Positions 1 to 13,200 of a stretch of 64,000 nucleotides of DNA are shown here, piece after piece (positions within the stretch are counted from its first letter, which is position 1; each line of letters begins with the position of its first letter). The stretch spans positions 3,968,001 to 4,032,000 of the forward strand of contig NC_039510.1 in the NCBI RefSeq assembly GCF_003672135.1, given 5' to 3'. The notes below the pieces were generated by a model. That model had not been told where the DNA came from and ran no database searches. It was given only the letters and a program-made list of their open reading frames with translations. The stretch is from Ooceraea biroi. Its lineage: Eukaryota; Arthropoda; Insecta; Hymenoptera; Formicidae. Position numbers and translations under genes: made by a program.

Positions 1-1380
1 CGAAAGTCGCATTAATCTCTCGATGTAATCCATACGTGGGTATTGCCAGATTGGATACTTTTAGCATTCCTGCATCTTCCAAAACATACTATGAAATTAT
101 AATGTGTATAAAATTAAAACGGAAATTTCAATAAGGTAAACCTGAATATTTTAATGGAATAATGAATTTTTACGTTTCGCGGATCGCGTTCCGAATCCGC
201 GGCCAGCCGTGTGCGCAAAGCAAACACGGTTAAATGAGTAGAGTTAAAGTTCGTTCTCTATGCGCCCAGCATTTTTACCTTCAAACATATTACGCACCAT
301 CTCGTTACAAATGCATTGTACAAAATCGCGCATTAACGTGCAAATCGTTGGTGACCGCCGGCATTAAAATATCGCTCGACGTAGAAAATATGGAACGGAA
401 TTCCGCGGGAAATCAAGTTTGACCGCAGTTTATGGGCGGGATAGAGAGAGGGCTATCGTTTCGCATAAAATAATCATTAGCATACTTTCGCTGCAGTATG
501 TATGTGATGTATTCCGCGTAAATTATTGCGCGCCAACGAATTCTGTCAGCGCCATTAAATTAAATAACGTCAGCTCATTAATCTGTGATAATCTTCGATG
601 AATTCGCCTGAAAACTTGATTCCCTCTGCGGTTGGTCATTTGACGGAAAAACAAAATGACGATCGACAGTGGAAATGTATTCGAATGACGATGGACGAAC
701 GGATCGACCAGTGCATTCGATAATTCTTGCGACCTATCGAATGAAAGCGTTGTGTGTATCGGATGCACCACCGTTTCATTCGACGGATTACAACACGGGT
801 GGCCATACAGATTCGCAACAATAGATTCATAGTGCCCATCGAAGTGATCTATCGGATAACGCGTTTTGATCACGGCCAATTGTACCGCCTCTTCTGCGTC
901 CCGCTTTGTTCGCCGAAACGGTAAATAGGACGGCTAAGCAAATCGCTCTTTCAGGATTCCGCGATACGTGCGTCGTTAAATTTTATCCTCGCGACCATGT
1001 AATACTTGCTCCATGTCGCGCAACGGATTATCGTTGCAACTTCCTGCAATTCGCGGCCACCTTAAACTGTCTCGTGGGACATTGCCTAATGCGCGCACCC
1101 GTGCGCCAGAAAAATTTACATTTTCCCAGCTGACAGTGACAGATCGGCGTGCAGCTGTGTATCGCGAAGAAACCGGCAACGAGGTCGCTGGAAAAGTCAG
1201 ATGGCGAAACGTGCGGAGGTTAAACTTTGCCACTGATATCACCGGCCGGATGTCGTACGCTTTACGACAACGACGACAAAGAGAGAACGACAGGGTAAGC
1301 AAAAGAAGGAGAGAGAAAGGGAGATGGAGTGTATCGTCGTGGTTCACGCTACAGAAAATGTCTACCCTTTTTTCGCAAGC
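1..1380. other. No gene seen
   Basis: Mixed-composition host DNA. The longest frames (about 120-140 codons at 976-1441) oppose each other on both strands and are arginine-rich with no recognisable domain. Nothing supports a gene. Confidence 0.5.
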
Positions 1381-1417
1381 CACGTTTCGCAGCCGCGTCT
1401 TTCGAGTTTGCGCGCGA

Positions 1418-1426
1418 TATAAAAGG
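1418..1426 (+). promoter_or_regulatory. Possible TATA box in a CpG-rich patch
   Basis: TATAAAAGG lies in a GC-rich setting at the start of a CpG-rich stretch that runs to about 1900. A TCATAA sequence at 1461-1466 is somewhat far (43 bp) for a standard initiator. No convincing coding region follows, so this is a sequence match only. Confidence 0.2.
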
Positions 1427-1705
1427 ACGCAAAGGGGCTAGCAGCGGTGCAGGGGGGTTCTCATAACGGTGTGCGCGATCCGCTCTTTACGCGAACCCCC
1501 GTTTCCGCACCGTGAGAGCTCCCACGCGCTCTCTTCTTTTACTCCCTTGTCGAATCGCGCCCGCCACCCTATCTCCCGTATCTCCCGCGCTTTGTATGCG
1601 ATCGTACACCCGCTCCCGCTCTTCCGGCTCCAAGTGCTCTCGCAGCTGCAGTTGGTTCTCGAGTAACGACGCCGCTTATATTCCTTCATCGGCGAACCGG
1701 ATTTT

Positions 1706-1741
1706 CTCAGCGACGACGACGATGACGGCGACGACGACGTT
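1706..1741. repeat. GAC/GAT-type trinucleotide repeat
   Basis: Imperfect GAC, GAT and GGC units inside the CpG-rich patch downstream of the possible TATA box at 1418. Confidence 0.65.
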
Positions 1742-1900
1742 GAGAAACGATCGCGCGATCTCCGCGGACGAAACGGGGTATTCGCGGCTCTCCGTTCGCG
1801 TCGGACCGCTAATCGATTTTATAGGATACTCTTCGGGGAGTCGAGAGAATCGCGCGGAGCGTCGAGCGTCGTCGCGCGGGAGGATATTTCCCGGATAGAG

Positions 1901-4900
1901 ACGGGAAGTTCCGCGCGATAAGTACTAAAAGTGAACGATCCGCGAAATTCATTGCGCCGGCCCGCAACTCCGGAGAGCAACCCCATTGTGATATTTATTG
2001 GTTACTTTAGGTGGGAGACGTTTAAATTGGACATTCGCCCTGTCGTCTCACTCTCGCGACGTTCATTTTAATATTTATTGCCTGCCGCCAGGATGAATAT
2101 CTCGTCTTTGACGTAGAACGGATCTTTTATTTAGATCGTTTATATATAGTAGATACCAGATACGAAAAATAATCTTGCATCTTATCGCTAACATCAAGTT
2201 TCAAAGTCTTTTTAGATGCAATAAATATTGATCGATTATGAAAGCGCGAGCAGTACGCTCGCATGCAAGATTAACGAATTTCGCAACAATTTGAAAATCA
2301 TTTGACTCTGATGCCGCATGACTAGAATATCCGCGTCGCTTTTCGTATTCCTTTGTAACGTTCCGGTGAACATCGTTCCCTCGTCTCGGAGAACGCTGTA
2401 AAAGCCGCCACTACGGTTCTTTATCGACAGACTCAATGTGTTCGAGCGTGACGTTGAAAAACGCATGCTCGATCCTTGCCAAAGCGAGCCACGTCAAAAA
2501 GAGAAATGCAAATCCTCACGGAAGATGCATTTGCAATCGATCTTTAAAACATCTTGCAAATCATGTCGATTTACGGAAGAAGGGGAGGGGCGAGTTTCCG
2601 CAGTAGCGCGTAATGCTTTCGCGTAAGCACCGATCTAATGTATTTTAAGATACTTCCGTTAATGGTAAAACGACAAGTCATCGTCTCATCTGTTAAATAT
2701 CAGATAATATATAGATATACAGATATAGAGATGTTTGTTCATGCGCGATATTACCGAGACAACGAACGATCGGTGGACTAGGAAATACGTCAGAGCAATT
2801 TTTCCAAGTGAAACTTTCGGGTTAAAAGTGTTCGCCGTCGAATGTACCGTAGCAACACGCGTATCCTATGCATATGCAAATACATAGGAATACCAATTTC
2901 GTCGCCGACGGGGCGATATGGCCGACGATGCGAAAATTCTTGAAATTATGCGTAGATGACGCCCGTTTCATGGGATTTAATGTTTCAACGTCAGACAGCG
3001 TGCAAAGAACAGTCAACTGTTTACTCAGGGGAGCCCAAGTTTGTAATATTACAGCCGTCGGAAAGAAAAACAGAGGATTTCCCGTAGGTACCCGTCCGAC
3101 TGTGCTAATAAAAGAGACGGTCTCATCACGGTCCTGCTGTCTGAATATAAATCGCCCCGACACATCTACATAAAGCTAACGTTATTCCACCGATCCGTCT
3201 CGAGAAACCGCCGTATAATTTCGTTTTCAACGTCGAAGCAACGATTATCCCTTTCAGCCCCAAATTGTTTCCAGCAGCATAGAGTCTAAATGAAGCTCGT
3301 CTCATTGTCAGCTATATTCACGGAGTATCAAGAATCGTATGAACGTCGGTCATTATCGTTGACTGCGTCAAAGGACGATGAAGCATGACTCGACATGCGA
3401 TTAACATCTGATCAAAATGGTCCCGTTTGTTCCAAAAATACTCACGTAAGATATAAGTAAATAATTTATATAAATTTCAGCCACCATACATACACACACA
3501 CATCCATTAACTTTAATCTCACGGTACCTTAATTTGAGACTTATCATGTCGACGAAACAATTCACATTGAATCGGAGTTCCAAACTTCCAAGGAAATCGA
3601 TGTCTCCGGAAACTAAACAAATTGATGGTACCGAGATGTTTGCACGGCCACAGCTCGGTGCAATTTACGCCCGGCGTATATTTCATCGGTCCCGATAATT
3701 CGCGCAGAACGAACGTACAATTTCGGACCAAGATACGATACAAAATTGCGGCGGGGCCACTGTAATGCAGCCGTGCACGAATCGCCACGATGAGTAAATA
3801 GGAGATTCCCCGCGGAAGGTAGGATACTAGGTTGGTCTCTGACAAATGAAAGGGCGGCCACAGCAACCTTCCGCGGTCCGAGTAATTGTACCGAGACGAG
3901 ACGTGAACGTCGTGCAATCTCATTGAAGCCGTCCGAGCTACAGAGGATGGTCCTCAGGGACGTTTTATCGCCTGGACCCGTGAGAACGTAATACAGAGCC
4001 AGCGACTAATAAAGGACCAAACTGCAAGAATAGCCGAACCACCAACGAGTCATTCCCCGGAACAGATTTATTTAATCGCGAAAATAGAGAACTTGCAACA
4101 GATTTATTTTTACGAACCGAGGCGAGAGAGCGTTTCGAACATTGAAACTTTAGGAGATCGATAACGCCGATGACGAGCGCGAGCGCGTTTATGCGCAAGT
4201 ACCAAAAGGCCCTTTTAATGATTCTTAAAGCGGTGAGTAAGATGAAGAGTTCTCCGCGCTCTCGTTCGGAAATAGGAATAAATCGGACGAATCCCATCTC
4301 TCCGGTAGCGAGACGGATCAAATTGCGGTCGGAACTGTCCGGGGGACGGGTAACGGGATGCGTATCGCATATGATTGTTCAAAGCCTCCTGCGCTCCCTC
4401 CGCGTCGCCTTCTTCAATGACTTTTTCTCGTCTTCCTTTCTCGCCTCCACAGCTATCTCTGATCCAATTCGCCAGCGCACCGCGGGGAGTCTAAACGCGG
4501 CTGTTGCCGGAATCAGCGATGATACCGTCTTTTCTATGGCGCGCACATAAGATCTCCGCGGGGAGGCATAACGTATATATATCTCGGGCCTCCGGGAGGA
4601 CCGCGGAGAAGTATTGTTGATTGAGGGTTGATGCCGGCTCTCTCTCCATTCGGCGTTCTATTGTTAAGTAGAACGTTCCACCCGGGAGATGGCGGGCGGT
4701 AGGTGGGCGGAAGAAAGCGAGCAGGAAACCCCGTATGATGGAGGAGAGGACGAAGGAGCTGGCATAAGAAGCTACTTGGTCGTGTCGATGCCGGCTTACG
4801 GAAGGAGCAAGAGGGTGCGAGAGGACCGACGAAGAGGGTAGAAGGAAGAGAAGGCTAGAACGGCGTTTATCACCGACTAGAACGAGAATATAGGAAGCGA

Positions 4901-6900
4901 AAGAGAGAGAGAGAGAAGAGAAAACGAAGGAAAGGTAAAGAGAGAGCAAGGGATAGTCTTCCTTCCTCGATGTCTAACGACGCGAGATCGCGTCTGTATG
5001 GGTGTAAGGGTGAGAAGGCGAAGGCGTCGAAAGTCCGGATCAGCTTGATGAAATGAAACGGGAAACCCGATAGACGTGGCGGTGGGCTAAAAGGAGATCG
5101 ATAGGGCGGGACGGCGCGGGCCTTACGGACGAAGGAATTGCGAAGGGGTAAAGATGGGGAAGGTAGCGCCTGCGGCACGTAGATAAGATTCATGTGGCCG
5201 GGCGCCGCGTGAACTTCGACGGGCTGCAAACGAGGCCTAACTCCGCGGGTTCCCCGCGAAAAATCCCGCCAGGACGACGAAGTGCGATCCCTTCCTGCAT
5301 GGCGTTCTCGACTGGCTGCGTTACGAGCTCGAGGAGAGCAGTGAAACACCGCGGAATAACGAAGTCGATCTTCGATGAAATGAAATCATGATTGTAAAAG
5401 ATCGTTTAGTCACGTTAAATTGACGAGGAATTATTGTTATTACTTGGCTTATTTAAAGTTTTGCGCGGCATATATTGTTTTAATCGTTTCAAGATTGCCC
5501 TACTTAGCGCTGTCGCGATTAATTGAAAGGTATATGCGAATAGTTGAGCGTTCCGCGGTCTTCCTGGTGGTTACCGCGGGATTCAGCCGAGTTAGTCTGA
5601 TTTAGGCAGCGTGATTTGCCATTAATTGATCGCGGAGGTGTCTTTCGGATTAACTCTCCGCCGCGCGTTCGTTATCGTTATAACTTAAACTCTCAGCCTC
5701 GTACGAATAAGCCGCTAATGAATACGGTGGACCGTATCCTCGGCAGATCATAAATTCGTGGCAATTTGTTTTAAGCGATAATCGCCACGTGAAATTGTCG
5801 TTCTCGTGAGACCGGGATGGAGGCGTTATCGTACTCGTTAATCGATTTTTCGATGATTGGATGCGATGTAATCGTAGCGAGAGCGCTTTATCGAAGGGTA
5901 TTACGACGCATTCGGAGAATATCAGCAGAGAGGGGGCGAAATTGCGGGTCGCGTACAGCACGAATACGTTATTGCCGTGTGTGACAATATTCAATTACTT
6001 AATATAATCCCTTTATTGTTGCTAGGCGAGGTTTTACGTTACGCGGATGAGCGCCGTAACCATTTTCGATGACGCCGCGCATTAAGCCGCGCAACGATGC
6101 CTCGTTACGTAAAATATGGAAAACCGTGAGTGCTGAACGAACGAACCATGTATAGATTTCTCGAAATACCAATGGAGCGTCATACATTATGCCCTTTCGT
6201 TGCAGAAAGTACTTTCCATCGATAGAATATGCAATAGCTAATAAACGACTAAAAAGCCATCGGATAAAATATTTCTGCCGACAGTCTGAAAGTATTTATA
6301 TCTTCGCAAAAATGGGAACTTGTGAATACGGCGACGATGTTATCTGTACGCAAATACGCATAAATGAAAGCGAGTGTCGACACGCGCGAAACGTAAACGA
6401 TCGAAAAATCACGCTGTTTTCTCGGCGCAACGTTATCGCGCCAAATCGCAGCACATCGCGATCATCAATAATAATTTTAACGTGAGCAACGAGTTTCTTT
6501 ATCTTTTCACGGGGAGGAGAGAGGGGAAGGCATGTTCCTGACAGAATCTGACAAATGTTCGGGAGTAACGCTACCGCCTAGTCATTGCGCGGTATCAGGA
6601 ATATTGTGACAATGACGGGCGTTTAATCGCGCTCGCGATTCTATATCGAGGTACACTCGCTGCAGCGATCTTTAATCAGATCAAATATATTTTGGGAGAA
6701 CTATCCCGGTCAATGCGTAAATTTGTAAACTGTGACCTTTGGTTGAACTTTTCCGAAACTAGAATCGAAATGGAAATGTAACAGATCATTATTAATTTAC
6801 AGAAACACCCCAATATTATTTCCACACATTAAACAATCATTTGAAGTTGTGAATAATTCAAGTCTAGTCACTCCAACAATGTACAGCGTAACATTTTGCT
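1901..6900. other. No gene seen; AT-balanced DNA with a purine-rich stretch at 4.8-4.95 kb
   Basis: Short frames occur on both strands. Those at 2822-3173 look protein-like in composition on both strands at once, so they give no support for either. Confidence 0.5.
4902..4916. repeat. (AG)n microsatellite in a purine-rich stretch
   Basis: A short AG run within a purine-rich segment of about 4800-4955. Confidence 0.75.
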
Positions 6901-7220
6901 ATAATTGCGTGAGGGAATTTTTCGGTTAAGTTCCTCGCATTCAAAAATTGCGAGAACATTCATTTATAATGCGTGAATGCGCCGCGCAAATCGCAGTCAT
7001 TGTCATCCGCCTTCTTCCCATTGAGAGGCTTTACGGACAGGCTCGATGGACAGTCCTCCTCGCTTTGACAAGGGTACGGATAAGAAGGGTGCGTGCAGGA
7101 GGAGGCGAGAGGGCGAAGGGAGTCCGGGCGTGTATTCGAGCCGCGGAAAATTGTTTATCAAGACCAGGGGCTCCTCGAGGGATCCTGAAAATGCTCCGTC
7201 TCCCGTCACGTGGCAGGACA

Positions 7221-7245
7221 GAGCCCTACCATTAACGTAGGGCTC
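7221..7245. repeat. Hairpin, 9-bp arms with 7-nt loop
   Basis: GAGCCCTAC and GTAGGGCTC enclose cattaac and are followed by ctttt. It looks like an intrinsic terminator but is read here as a plain inverted repeat, because the DNA is nuclear insect sequence with no gene upstream. Confidence 0.6.
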
Positions 7246-7491
7246 CTTTTCCGGGAAACCGCCGCCACGCTCGACACTCCGCTCGTCCGGGATAAAAATT
7301 CGTACGTCAACGCCAGATCCGGCCGGAGCTCTCCTTTATTTTTAATTTCGCGAAAGCGATCGTGCACGCGCACTGTTTACGGGCTGCAAAAAAGCGGTGA
7401 AAAAAGCCAGGGCCAACGAGGAAGGGAATCGGAGACTGAGAGCGTTCAGGGGGTTGTAACCGGGAGTGACGGTATCGTGCGAGGGCGCGTA

Positions 7492-7525
7492 AGGGCGAGC
7501 GGGTGTGCGCGCGTTCGCTCGCCCT
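7492..7525. repeat. GC-rich hairpin, 10-bp arms with 14-nt loop
   Basis: AGGGCGAGCG and CGCTCGCCCT enclose a 14-nt loop that includes an alternating gtgtgcgcgcg stretch. It sits in a GC-rich block with further CTCGC repeats just downstream. Confidence 0.6.
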
Positions 7526-10198
7526 CTCGCTCGCGCACGTCGAGTCGGGAGGAAAAGGCTACGATGGATTTCACGTGTCAGGAACCCTCGATAAACGGCC
7601 CGGTTGGCTGCTCGACCATGGTTGAAAAATATTAGCCGGGCGTCAGTGTTGCCCGGGCAGAAGTAAAATATTGCACTCGACGGCGCGCGGCACGATGCGG
7701 CGCGGCAGCACGGGCTCGTTATTGTTTCGCAGCGATCTGTAATTATCGGATCACACGAATATAACGTGGACACACGGCAAACATTGCGGAACGATTAATT
7801 CTCGCCCCCCACATTCTCCCTTTCTCTCCCTCTTTCTTCCCCGCCCTTGGAGCGCCTCGGCGCCAAACGCGCTTCGCTCATCACGCGCAGACACTCGACT
7901 CGGAGTCTGGCCAATTCGCGAATTTTCACTGCGGAATTAACATAGAACGGTGCTCCCGAAATTGCCACCGCGGTGTATTGTTCACGGTGGAGAATCGCGA
8001 TACGCTTCGTTAAAGAACCCAGAACGACCGTCCCCGAATCACGTTTTGGATCAAATATCGTTCTATTGTTTAAAGAGAAAATTCTTTTTCCCATGCCTGC
8101 TGTTGCGCGATCGCGACTTTAATGTCGGACAGCAGCAACGTTAACGTTCTCGCGGGATGATTAGGTAATCGTGCAGCGGAGCGTCGCCGGAATATCGATA
8201 TGTCACACGACATTGGCGGCTTCGACGAAACAACGTAATTGGCACGTCTATTATCCTGGCAAAATAACGTTGACCTAGATTACGCGAAACGCATCGGTTT
8301 AATAATGCTTACGCGGGATGGGGAATCCGACGGCCTCGAAATGCCGGTGTCATTAGGATCATTGACAATTCATTTCCGGCATATGACAGAGGGAAGAGAG
8401 AAAGAGAGGATGAGGGAGGCTGAGAGGGTGGCAAAGGGTGGCCATTCGGGCGGGGACGGAACCGGGTCAAGTTTCGCGTGTCACATCACACGTCGTTCTG
8501 TCATCGCGCGCGGGTTATCGATCGATCGCGGTTGGACTGGCTGACAGTTCGTGCAGCCAAAAAAACATCAGCCGTCGACAACTAAAAGCGGCAAATTGAC
8601 GGAGAAGGTACGCCTCGCGCGGAGGCGCACTCTTACGCTAAGTGAATAATCCTCATGCATTAATTATCAGATCCTGTTTTATCGCGCGAGTCCTCAATTT
8701 CGCCGGCGAGCGAGCCGTGCGTATCAAATCGCAATTCCTTGATAAGCGACTTAGAATACCATGGCTGCGATCGCTCTCCTCCCACCTTATCATCGTTTCC
8801 GGCATACACTGTAGCTGAATGCCAGTAGGTACAAAAAGGACTCAAACGGTAGCCGCACGTGATGACCCGAGTGTCGCGATTAATCATCGCTATTACGCGC
8901 AGTTTCAGCAACGCCCGGTTAATTCGCACTTACACGAGGGATCGATGAAACCGAGTAGAACATAACGTGTTCACAGTTAGGCAGCAATTTGCGCTTAAAA
9001 GCCGCGCGACGATCAATGTCGGTCGCCCTGTGTACTCCGATGTCTGCCGATGTACGATCAAGGGAACGGACACTGGTACTCGAGTGGACACATATGCGGG
9101 GGAAACGGAACGCGCCTTTGTCGTCTTAATGAAACGTCACCATCTAACTCCTCGTGGTATTCCTGCAGAGGAAATCGATATCCCAACTATTCCAGGATGA
9201 CCAATCGAGATCCCGACTGGAGAGCAAAAATCACTCAAGCGCGACCAAGACTAATGAAGAACTCGCGAAAATCGGCAAGAATAAGAGAAAGAGAAAAAGG
9301 AGAGAGGACGTCGTTTCCAACCGAGCAAAATGCAGAAAAAGAAAAAGAGATACAATGCGACACGAGCAATCGCGCGAGCAGCAAAGCGCTAATTTTATCG
9401 CACATAAAGCCGAAGTATTATATTAAAAGGATTAAACTTCGCGCGGATAAATAAAAATTCACAAAGCACGTGAAATATAAATGCGCGAAATCTCTTAAGA
9501 AGCTTTGGTTCCTCTCGAAGAAACGCTCTTCTGGTTACCAATAGTTTTTCGATGTCCGCGCTGAAAGTACGCGCGCGTATGCACTCTGCATCGTGCTGAA
9601 AGATTAAGAGCATTGCCGCTTAAGTGAATGCCTAACTGCAACAAGCGGGTTTGATTAATATTTTAGAACACGGTCGCGCGCTTAAGGACGTTTTTCATGA
9701 CTAATTAATCGGTCGTTACCCGCAGAAGGTAAGGATAAAATTCGCAACAGATGAGAAAACTTTACAAAGCGAGGCTTAACTTTTCCTTTGCCACTCAGAG
9801 CAAGCCAACTTTAAGCCTGAGTGCAGGCCTGTAGGTCAACACGTTCTAATGTAAATCCAGAATTTCCATCTGCTTTTAGTATCAGGCTGGAGCTAATCCA
9901 GATTTTAGAAACTCCCTTCCTCGTATAGCACTCAGGGGGTTCGTTTCGACGGCTTTCGAAGGCAATGGAAATTTAAAGCAGGGTGCTTTTAATTCGCCCG
10001 CTCGCGTAACGCCCCGTAACACGCGCGGCCCCGAATGATGTGTTGCAACGTATTAACATGGAGATAGCTGTTATCAATTTTCATTATATTACGATCGAAA
10101 GATAAAAACCGGATATAGAATGGAATATAAATGAAACATGAATGATCCGGAGTAATGGGGTTAACGCGATTTAATATAATGATATAATAGTACCAATA

Positions 10199-10208
10199 CG
10201 CGCGCGCG
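10199..10208. repeat. (CG)5 alternating tract
   Basis: Five CG units followed by caggtgtgcac. Such alternating purine-pyrimidine DNA can adopt Z-form; no function can be assigned. Confidence 0.6.
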
Positions 10209-13200
10209 CAGGTGTGCACGAACAACGTCTATGCGTGCCTGTGTTTGTACGTATTCGTGAAAATTGTGAGAAATTTGTATTCACGAGATATTACGATCAA
10301 ATGCAATAACCCGAGCCAGATGTGTTATCATGTGTCATCGTCCATTAATTTGCTTATGTCAGGAGAATTCCATAACACTTCGCTGGACAAACAACGGTTC
10401 TAAATGTATCTCTCGCGAGAAGCGGTTTGACACTCATCTGGCGCGTCTATTAAAATATGCAAGCATACGGGAATAACAACGGAAACAAAGCTGTCCTTAT
10501 TTTCCAAGAAATATCTCTTTTACGTGCAGCTACTGAGACATCAAATTTACCGGGGATTTTAGCGAGAAGATTGTTGAAGAAAGATTTGTATCATGATCGC
10601 AATAAAGTCTCAAGTTCGACGTACCAACCGAGTTTGCGAGCAGGACGTCTCGCGTGTACCAGTAAAAATGGAGGCATTGTAGTAGTAGCATTGCTGTAAG
10701 GAGCTTTCAATTTACAAGATAAACCCACGAGTCTCATGAATCCGCCGGCGGCGCGCTTATTCCTGGGGATAAGACTCGGCATGCCGTCGCTCAAAACTGA
10801 CGTTAATAAGCCACCTGCGCACGTCTCCGGTCCCGAGCTTAACTCGCACGGCCGTCTCGACGCTCGAACCGAGCGGGTCCCCGAAGAGGCGCGCTGCCAT
10901 TACCACTCGGACATCGTCCGGGAAACGCGGAAAACGTCGTGAGCAACCAGGAGATGCAAGTCAGCCGGGATTAAATGGAGGCGTCGTCCGGTAAATAGGA
11001 CGCAACGGGACGCGACGGCTTCACGTTACCTGTGCGCGTCACGGAGCGACAGGATACGCGTTACCGAGGCTCTCTCTCCCTTTCACTGTATCTTCCGGAG
11101 CGGCTTGCGAGATCGATCGTGGCGAAAGGGAAAAAATTGGGCTGTCGACGTGACGACGATGACGATGTCGACGACTCCGGGCGAGATGAGGCACCGACGG
11201 AAAGAGAGAAAGACCAGCAGCCCCGTAAAGGCGACGGACTCGCTTCGTTGTTTCAGCAAACCCGCCGGCATTTTCCTCCGAGTCTGGTCCTCCCTCGTGC
11301 ACCACCCTCTGCCTTGCCGCTCCGTCCCGAGACTTCCCTCCGAAGATTAATAACGCCACGGCGTAGCTCGCATAAAACTCTCTTTAATCTGAAGCAACGC
11401 GAACGCACGTATATTGCACCTGCTGATGCGGGTCGTCTACGGACGCGTTTCCCTTTTTCTATCCTCTCTCTTTCTACCTTTCGCTTTCTTTTCTTTTCAT
11501 TCGTTTTTCTTCGAATTTTACGAGGCTTACGGAGACGCTGAAAGACGTCGTGCACGGTGGAAGCCTCTTTTGATTTTATACGACGCGGCGTTGATTAACT
11601 CCCCTAGATATTCCGGTGTCTGTGCCACCGGGATGAGACGCGGCTCGTGGTAATTTGTATCTCGCTCTAAAGGGATTCGCGCGCCTTATTAATAACGAAC
11701 ATCGAGGATAGCCATTATAGAGAGGAAGAGAGACACGGAGGAGGGCAAAGGAGAGAGAAAGCACCAGCCTGTGGTATATTAAAGCTGTCACGTACAGGCG
11801 CATGTACGTATACACAAAGGCTTTCCGGCTAGTCACTTGTACAAGGAGAGTTGATAGCGAACGCTTTTTCTTATCGTATCAGTAGACGATGTCCTGAAAT
11901 ATTTCACCGTATGTATACTCATCCTTTTCCAACTTTAAGAAAAAAAAGCTTTAAATGAACGATGTTCACACGAAATTCCCTGTTTTCATGATGGGTTCTT
12001 TAATCAAATTGCAATCGATTGTTCCTCGCTTAAAATAGTATCGGTAATTTTTGAGTGTGCGATCGAAGAGGAGGAACTTTGAATTTCTCCAAAGGAATCC
12101 GCGAAAAATGAAATCATATAAGGCCCGTTAAATTATCTTGGCCCGTTCGAGCATCCTGACCTGTTGACAACTTTAATTCCGACGTTCGCACGGCTTTCTT
12201 GCGGGCAAAACGGATGAACGGCGCCGCGGAAAGTCGGAGGCGGATCGGTCACGAGGAATTTGACGCGGCAGATTAAAGAGGGCGGACAAGAAAGTACCGC
12301 CAAGTGTAATTGTGAACGAGAAAATAGTTGGTGAACTACTCTTGACGCGCGCGAGAAGATCGTTAACTACAGGGTAGATGGTTCTCGCTTCCTCGCTGTA
12401 AGCTGCACCGTATTTCTTTGCCCGGTCGTCTGACGTTTTGTTCGTTATTTCGTTTTCCGAAATTCCGCGCGAGCTTCCATCCCGCCGCCGGTCAGCCAGC
12501 CGGACGTCCCGAGTCCAGCGCACAAGAAGTTCCGAAGTCGCGCGCGTCGCGTTTGTCGGCTAAGAGCGATTTGCATTTCGTCGCGCGGGCTGCGCGATTG
12601 CCATTTTGTTTTGTAACGAAGAATTCATTTAACTTGCAGTTTTATGTATAAAATAGATTGTAACGCGATCCAGAGTCCACGTCGCGCACTGATGTTTAAT
12701 TTTCCGACTCGTAGCGCACTCGGATTAAGGGGAATCAGCCTCAGGTGGAAAATCTAATTTCAACTCAACTTTCTCTCTTTCTCTCCCTCAGTCCCCTTTC
12801 CCTCCCTTCGGTTCTCGACTCAACCGCGGTGGCAATTAACTGACTGGACACTTTGGTCAGCCATTTACGTGGATTACATTATGAATATACATGAGGCCTT
12901 TATCGATTACGTTCGCCATAATCTCTCCAAGGTCCGCCCGAAGGCGAAGAGCGCATAAAATTAGTCGAATCGCCCTTCCACGTGCGATAAGGGTGAGCCA
13001 GCTGTTTGACTTACGGAAGCTAACGGTCGGTGAGTGCGTTCAGGCGACTCACGATCGACATTTTGCGGAAATGTGGCATCGCGACCGATCCATCAAGCCA
13101 TCAAGCATGTTAAAAGTAAGAAACGTGTGACTGACCGGGTCGCGAACATCAGTGTAGACGCTAATTTGCGAGTTCACGATGCTGGCGTGCGAATAACCCA

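Larger units (their letters stand above)
1381..1900. other. CpG-rich patch, possible promoter-like region, no gene seen
   Basis: Dense CG dinucleotides, a TATA box match at 1418 and trinucleotide repeats near 1706. No frame with a recognisable protein follows. Confidence 0.4.
6901..7790. other. GC-rich block with hairpins, no gene seen
   Basis: Contains the inverted repeats at 7221 and 7492. Overlapping 140-codon frames on opposite strands (7210-7635 and 7342-7773) are arginine-rich and low in complexity. Confidence 0.5.

Noticed and set aside
2822..3173. Overlapping protein-like frames of about 100 codons on both strands
   Set aside because: They shadow each other and no family was recognised; balanced composition alone is weak evidence here.
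7221..7250. Bacterial-type terminator (hairpin plus T-rich tail)
   Set aside because: The window is insect nuclear DNA and no gene ends here; the T tail is only four bases.
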